Part shown: positions 60,264-64,000 of the stretch, one piece after another
Layout of the letters: each line of letters opens with the position of its first letter
Position numbering within the stretch: position 1 is the stretch's first letter
DNA from: Fimenecus sp051881435
GTDB taxonomy: Bacteria; Bacillota; Clostridia; Oscillospirales; Acutalibacteraceae
Length of the DNA: 64,000 nucleotides
Direction of reading: 5' to 3'
NCBI GenBank assembly: GCA_051881435.1
Contig: JBJEPW010000045.1
Location: forward strand, 13,652-77,651
Made by a program: the position numbers and the translations under genes
The notes under the pieces: model-generated
What the model was told of the DNA's origin: nothing
Seen by the model: the letters and a program-made list of their open reading frames with translations, nothing else
Database searches by the model: none

Positions 60264-61127
60264 ATGAAAGTAAAAGCCGCAGCGAAAATTAACTTGATGC
60301 TTGATATTTTGAAAAAACTTGACAACGGTTATCATAGCCTTTTTATGGTAATGCAGTCCGTGGGAATATACGATACCGTTACCGTTGAGAAAAACGGTGA
60401 GGGGAGTGTAATTATCAGTTGTGATAAGCCGGGGGTTCCCTGCAATAGCAAAAACATTGCTTATAAATGTGCGGAAAAATTCTTTGATGTTTGTGGCATT
60501 AAAGATTGCGGAGTATCAATAAACATTAAAAAAGAAATACCCATCGCCGCAGGCATTGCGGGTGGCAGTGCGGACGGTGCCGCTGTATTGTATTGCCTAA
60601 ATAAGATGTACAATACAGGGCTTTCACATTATCAGCTCTGTGAAATCGGTGAAACTGTCGGTGCAGATATTCCGTTCAGCCTTACGGGTGGTACTGCGGT
60701 TGCGCTTGGTACAGGGAATGTGATTGCACCCGTGAAATCGTTGATTGATTGCAGTATTGTGATTGCAAAGCCGGAACAGGAGGTATCAACACCTGCGGCA
60801 TATTCACAGTATGATTCTTTGCAGAGAGTAAGGCATCTTGACAGAATATCAATGATTGAAGCTGTTTCAAACGGAGATTATGAAAAAATATGTTCGCTTT
60901 GCGGTAATGTTTTTGAGCAGGCGGTTGAAGTGCCAAAAAGACCGCATATCAAGGGCGTTATGCGTAAATTCTGCGCAGACGCTTGCTGTATGAGCGGAAG
61001 CGGACCCACTGTGTTCGGGCTGTTTTCCGATGAAGAGCAGGCTTGTAAATGCTTTGAAAAGTTGTCGGAAAATTACAGCGAAGTATATTTGACCTCACCC
61101 GTATCCCGAGGAATTATTGAGATTTAA
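60264..61127 (+). CDS. ispE: 4-diphosphocytidyl-2-C-methyl-D-erythritol kinase
   Basis: A 287-residue GHMP kinase of the MEP isoprenoid pathway. AAAKINLMLDILKKLDNGYHSL at the start is IspE-specific; PIAAGIAGGSADGAAVLYCLN near residue 91 is the ATP-binding GHMP motif; GADIPFSLTGGTAVALGTGN near 134 and SGSGPTVFGLF near 244 follow. It supplies undecaprenyl carriers used in the envelope, which may explain its place before MBOAT/DHHW genes. Confidence 0.96.
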   Translation: MKVKAAAKINLMLDILKKLDNGYHSLFMVMQSVGIYDTVTVEKNGEGSVIISCDKPGVPCNSKNIAYKCAEKFFDVCGIKDCGVSINIKKEIPIAAGIAGGSADGAAVLYCLNKMYNTGLSHYQLCEIGETVGADIPFSLTGGTAVALGTGNVIAPVKSLIDCSIVIAKPEQEVSTPAAYSQYDSLQRVRHLDRISMIEAVSNGDYEKICSLCGNVFEQAVEVPKRPHIKGVMRKFCADACCMSGSGPTVFGLFSDEEQACKCFEKLSENYSEVYLTSPVSRGIIEI

Positions 61128-61140
61128 GGAGAAATAATAA

Positions 61141-62589
61141 ATGGTTTTCGTCAGTCTGCCGTTTTTACTTGTATTCTTTCCCCTTTGCATGCTGTTTTAT
61201 ATTTTTGCAAAGGATATTAAAAAAAGAAATATAGTGCTTTTGATTTTTTCCCTGATTTTCTATTCATGGGGCGAGCCGAAATATGTGTTACTGCTTTTGT
61301 TTATGTCCTTTGCGGATTGGCTTTTAGCCTTGATGATGGAACGCAAGCCGAATATAAAAAAATTTTTTATGATTCTCGCTTGCATTGTAAATCTTGGGCT
61401 TATCGGCGTGTTTAAGTACGGCACATTTATACAAACCAATTTTCATAATGTTTTCGGTTTTCCCGATACGGTCACACAGATTGCCTTGCCGATAGGTATA
61501 TCTTTCTATACCTTTCAGTTACTGTCATATGTTGCCGATGTTTATAAGGGCGAGGTAAAAGCTCAAGAAAAATTTCATATCGTGCTTTTGTATGCCAGCC
61601 TTTTTCATCAGTGCATCGCAGGACCGATTGTACGGTACAAAGATGTTGAAAAACAGCTTTTGTCACGAAAAACTTCTCTTGACAGAATTAGTGCCGGTAT
61701 TAACAGATTTTGCGTAGGTCTTGCTAAAAAAGCAGTTCTTGCCAATACCTGCGGTAAGCTTGTTGAAACACTTATTGTACCTGATAATTTGCTGAATACT
61801 GCTGAAGCTGTTTCCGTGATTTCATCAAAATCCACAGTATCGCTCTGGCTCGGAATGCTGATGTTTTCATTGCAAATTTATCTTGATTTTTCCGCATATT
61901 CAGACATGGCGATAGGTATGGGCAAAATGATAGGTCTTGATTATAAGGAAAATTTTGATTATCCTTATATTTCAAGGTCAGTTTCGGAATTTTGGCGCAG
62001 ATGGCATATTTCACTCGGTTCATTTTTCAGAGATTATGTTTATATACCTTTGGGTGGTAACCGTAAGGGTAAAATGCGGACATATCTCAATTTATTTGTT
62101 GTGTGGGCTCTTACAGGGCTTTGGCACGGCGCAAGTTGGAACTATGTCCTCTGGGGAATGTATTTCTTTGTGTTCATCGCCCTTGAAAAGGCATTTCTCG
62201 GTGAAAAACTTAAAAAACTAAAAGTTTTGCCGAATCTCTATTTGCTTTTTGTAGTGTATTTCGGTTGGGTTTTGTTTAAATTTGAAAATATGAGCGCAAT
62301 GGCGGCGGTTTTAAAAGGAATGTTCGGATTGAACAAAAACGGATTTATAAGCTTTGAAACCTCAACTGTGTTTAAAAGCAATTTCGTTTTTATCATAGTG
62401 TGCTTAATAGCCGTTGTGCCTTTAATAAAATATGCCGGCATATTGCTTAAAAACCTTTCAGTTAAAAGCCGTACGGCAATGGTTGCGTGGTCTGTGCTTA
62501 CAGTTGTTTCTCCCGCCGTACTTATATTTATTTCACTGATAAACATAGTAGGAAGCAGTTACAATCCGTTTTTATACTTTCAATTCTGA
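61141..62589 (+). CDS. MBOAT O-acyltransferase (AlgI/PatA type)
   Basis: A 482-residue protein with about eleven helices. It shows FYSWGEPKYVLLLLFMSFADW near residue 42, GISFYTFQLLSYVADVYKGE near 117, SEFWRRWHISLGSFFRDYVYIPLGGN near 282, and LTGLWHGASWNYVLWG with the conserved His near 328. AlgI-like MBOAT proteins pass acyl groups across the membrane for O-acetylation of polysaccharides or wall polymers. A DHHW protein follows, as in other two-part systems. Confidence 0.94.
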   Translation: MVFVSLPFLLVFFPLCMLFYIFAKDIKKRNIVLLIFSLIFYSWGEPKYVLLLLFMSFADWLLALMMERKPNIKKFFMILACIVNLGLIGVFKYGTFIQTNFHNVFGFPDTVTQIALPIGISFYTFQLLSYVADVYKGEVKAQEKFHIVLLYASLFHQCIAGPIVRYKDVEKQLLSRKTSLDRISAGINRFCVGLAKKAVLANTCGKLVETLIVPDNLLNTAEAVSVISSKSTVSLWLGMLMFSLQIYLDFSAYSDMAIGMGKMIGLDYKENFDYPYISRSVSEFWRRWHISLGSFFRDYVYIPLGGNRKGKMRTYLNLFVVWALTGLWHGASWNYVLWGMYFFVFIALEKAFLGEKLKKLKVLPNLYLLFVVYFGWVLFKFENMSAMAAVLKGMFGLNKNGFISFETSTVFKSNFVFIIVCLIAVVPLIKYAGILLKNLSVKSRTAMVAWSVLTVVSPAVLIFISLINIVGSSYNPFLYFQF

Positions 62590-62603
62590 TATGGAGCTTT
62601 AAA

Positions 62604-63920
62604 ATGCGAAACGATAAAAAGATAAAAAAGAAAAGAATAGTTGTTTACCTGGCACAAATGTGCGTGTTTGCAGTAACGCTTGCGGTGCTTGCAGTTACAG
62701 GTCTTCTTATGCCGCTTCGTCCTGAATATTCCGAATCGGAAAAGAGAAAATTAGCCGAATTTCCTCATTTTACCTTTAAAACCTTTTTCGACGGCTCGTA
62801 TTTCCAAGGAATCGGCGATTGGTATTCCGATACTTATCCGGGCAGAGAAACGCTTGTAGGACTGAATTCCAAGATTAAAAGCCGCTACGGTATTTCAAGC
62901 GTTGAAATACACGGCGATGTAGTAGAAGGCGATGAGATACCCGACGCATATGTACCTCCTACCGGTGACGATTTGACTTTACCCGAAGATACTGACGAAA
63001 ACTTTGACGAAATAATCAAAGAGGTCGATACGCAAAGCCTGGGCGCAGTATTTGTTGCCGGGAATGTGGGTTATGAATATTATAATTTCAGTAAGGAACA
63101 GGCAGACCGTTATATTACTTTAATCAATAAACAGGCATCAAATCTAAGCGACACGGCAAATGTATATGCGATGGTTGTTCCAACAAGCATAGGAATTACA
63201 TTGCCTGATAATTTCAAAAACACTATTAACAGTTCCGATCAGAAAAAGGCTATTGATTATTTTTACAGCGGAATCGGAGGCAATGTTAAAGCGATAAATA
63301 TTTATAACACTCTTATGTCGCATAGGAGCGAGTATATTTACTTTAATACCGACCACCATTGGACAACGCTGGGTGCATATTATGCGTATGAGCAGTTTGC
63401 TAAGTCGGCAGGTATTGAATGCAAACCTCTCTCGGCGTATAAAAAAGCAGAATACAGCGGTTTTTTAGGCAGTTTTTATAATGATACGGGAAAATTGCCG
63501 GAGCTTGAGAAAAATCCCGATACGGTTGTCGCGTATATACCGAACGAAAATGCAAAAATGGTATATACAACCACCAAAGGTGATAAGATAAGCTGGCCCA
63601 TTGTCAATGACGTGAGTTCATATCCTCAGTCAATCAAATACAGCGCATTTATAGGCGGCGATAATCCCTTCACCGAGATTACAAATCCCGATATTACCGA
63701 TAATTCCTCAATTGTTGTAGTAAAGGAATCCTTCGGTAATGCGTTTGTTCCTTTCCTTGTTGAGAATTACCACAAGGTTTATGTAATTGATTACAGATAT
63801 TATAGCGGAAGCGTGAGCGGCTTTGCAAAGCAGAACGGCGTTAAAGATGTGCTGTATATCAATAATATTTCTGCAACAAGAAATAAGTCGCTGATAAATA
63901 AACTACAAAATACACTTTAA
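62604..63920 (+). CDS. DHHW/AlgX-like secreted acetylation partner
   Basis: A 438-residue protein. A basic N-terminus (KKIKKKRIVVYLAQM) and one helix (FAVTLAVLAVTGLL) precede an SGNH-like outer domain: SYFQGIGDWYSDTYPGRE near residue 65, the DHHW motif FNTDHHWTTLGAYYAY near 248, and VVVKESFGNAFVPFL near 371 with the likely catalytic Ser. An acidic linker (residues 115-140) separates the first region. Such proteins pair with MBOAT acyltransferases. Start chosen at 62604, with TGGAG 7 bases upstream; a longer frame to 62487 shadows the MBOAT end. Confidence 0.92.
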   Translation: MRNDKKIKKKRIVVYLAQMCVFAVTLAVLAVTGLLMPLRPEYSESEKRKLAEFPHFTFKTFFDGSYFQGIGDWYSDTYPGRETLVGLNSKIKSRYGISSVEIHGDVVEGDEIPDAYVPPTGDDLTLPEDTDENFDEIIKEVDTQSLGAVFVAGNVGYEYYNFSKEQADRYITLINKQASNLSDTANVYAMVVPTSIGITLPDNFKNTINSSDQKKAIDYFYSGIGGNVKAINIYNTLMSHRSEYIYFNTDHHWTTLGAYYAYEQFAKSAGIECKPLSAYKKAEYSGFLGSFYNDTGKLPELEKNPDTVVAYIPNENAKMVYTTTKGDKISWPIVNDVSSYPQSIKYSAFIGGDNPFTEITNPDITDNSSIVVVKESFGNAFVPFLVENYHKVYVIDYRYYSGSVSGFAKQNGVKDVLYINNISATRNKSLINKLQNTL

Positions 63921-63924
63921 ATTT

Positions 63925-63950
63925 AACCGGGCGGTTTGCCCGGTTTTTTT
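63925..63950 (+). terminator. Intrinsic terminator after the DHHW gene
   Basis: AACCGGGC (63925-63932) pairs with GCCCGGTT (63938-63945), then seven T in total. Confidence 0.93.
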
Positions 63951-63959
63951 GTATAGTAA

Positions 63960-63982
63960 AACCACGCGTTAGACGCGTGGTT
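63960..63982. repeat. Perfect palindrome (10-bp stem, 3-base loop)
   Basis: AACCACGCGT and ACGCGTGGTT flank TAG. It lies 10 bases after the terminator T-run, is richer in GC than its surroundings and has no U-run of its own. It could be a REP-like element or a protein-binding site for an unseen downstream gene. Confidence 0.45.
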
Positions 63983-64000
63983 CGGTAAAGATTAATCGGT

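Overview
The window is a gene-dense chromosomal segment from a low-to-moderate GC, spore-forming Firmicute, most likely a gut-type Clostridia near Ruminococcaceae/Oscillospiraceae. This is inferred from the gene families, not from a database match. The evidence is gpr, spoIIP, spoIVB, a spoVAE homologue, an alpha/beta-type SASP, a PdaA-like deacetylase, class A RNase P RNA, HPr kinase, WhiA, DUF1540 and zinc-ribbon membrane proteins, plus strong AGGAGG ribosome binding sites with some TTG/GTG starts. Nearly everything is core chromosome. I see no insertion sequence, prophage, CRISPR array, tRNA or rRNA. The only stretch over 300 bases without a protein gene (1868-2291) holds the RNase P RNA and its terminator.

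Layout. 1-5.7 kb: truncated lemA, a TPM-domain protein, a HAD phosphatase, rnpB, a small membrane protein, recD2, and a TPP riboswitch controlling thiT, whose promoter lies inside the end of recD2. 5.8-9.4 kb: two tandem paralogous zinc-ribbon membrane proteins and a convergent comM. 9.4-17 kb: phosphoglucomutase, a sigma factor, a zinc-ribbon protein with a structured leader, lone spoVAE, rpsT, then gpr-spoIIP and a yhaM-like nuclease; several tiny genes sit between them. 17-22.8 kb: a response regulator, a polytopic histidine kinase and a VanY-like peptidase, trmL, a small gene with pdaA, and a SASP. 22.9-30.5 kb: a compact ten-gene block hprK-glcK-murB-rapZ-whiA-lepB-lepB-rbgA-rnhB-yraN. 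30.6-39.1 kb: thrC, DUF1540, a phosphoesterase, tig-clpP-clpX, a DMT transporter and a lone polyprenyl-phosphate sugar transferase.

39.2-44.4 kb: a reduced LCP-like protein and a secreted transglutaminase lead directly into folE-folP-folB-folK and a KapD-like exonuclease. 44.4-46.8 kb: serC-serA on the minus strand. 46.9-56.2 kb: lon-engB-lysA-dnaE and pfkA-aroK. 56.3-59.4 kb: spoIVB convergent with an ACT-domain/UPF0210 pair. 59.4-64 kb: a PHP phosphatase, ispE, and an MBOAT/DHHW pair that probably O-acetylates a surface polymer.

The genes cover protein quality control (tig, clpPX, lon, lepB), envelope work (murB, lysA, VanY-like, LCP-like, MBOAT/DHHW), folate and serine/threonine synthesis, carbon control (hprK, glcK, pfkA, pgm) and sporulation/germination (gpr with its SASP substrate, spoIIP engulfment, spoIVB signalling, spoVAE, pdaA cortex). 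I did not find a clear new multi-gene system. The best leads are the tandem zinc-ribbon sensors, the T-loop-like leader at 12062-12095, the two-component/VanY unit, the histone-like tail on trigger factor, the LCP/transglutaminase/folate linkage, and several previously uncalled small proteins.
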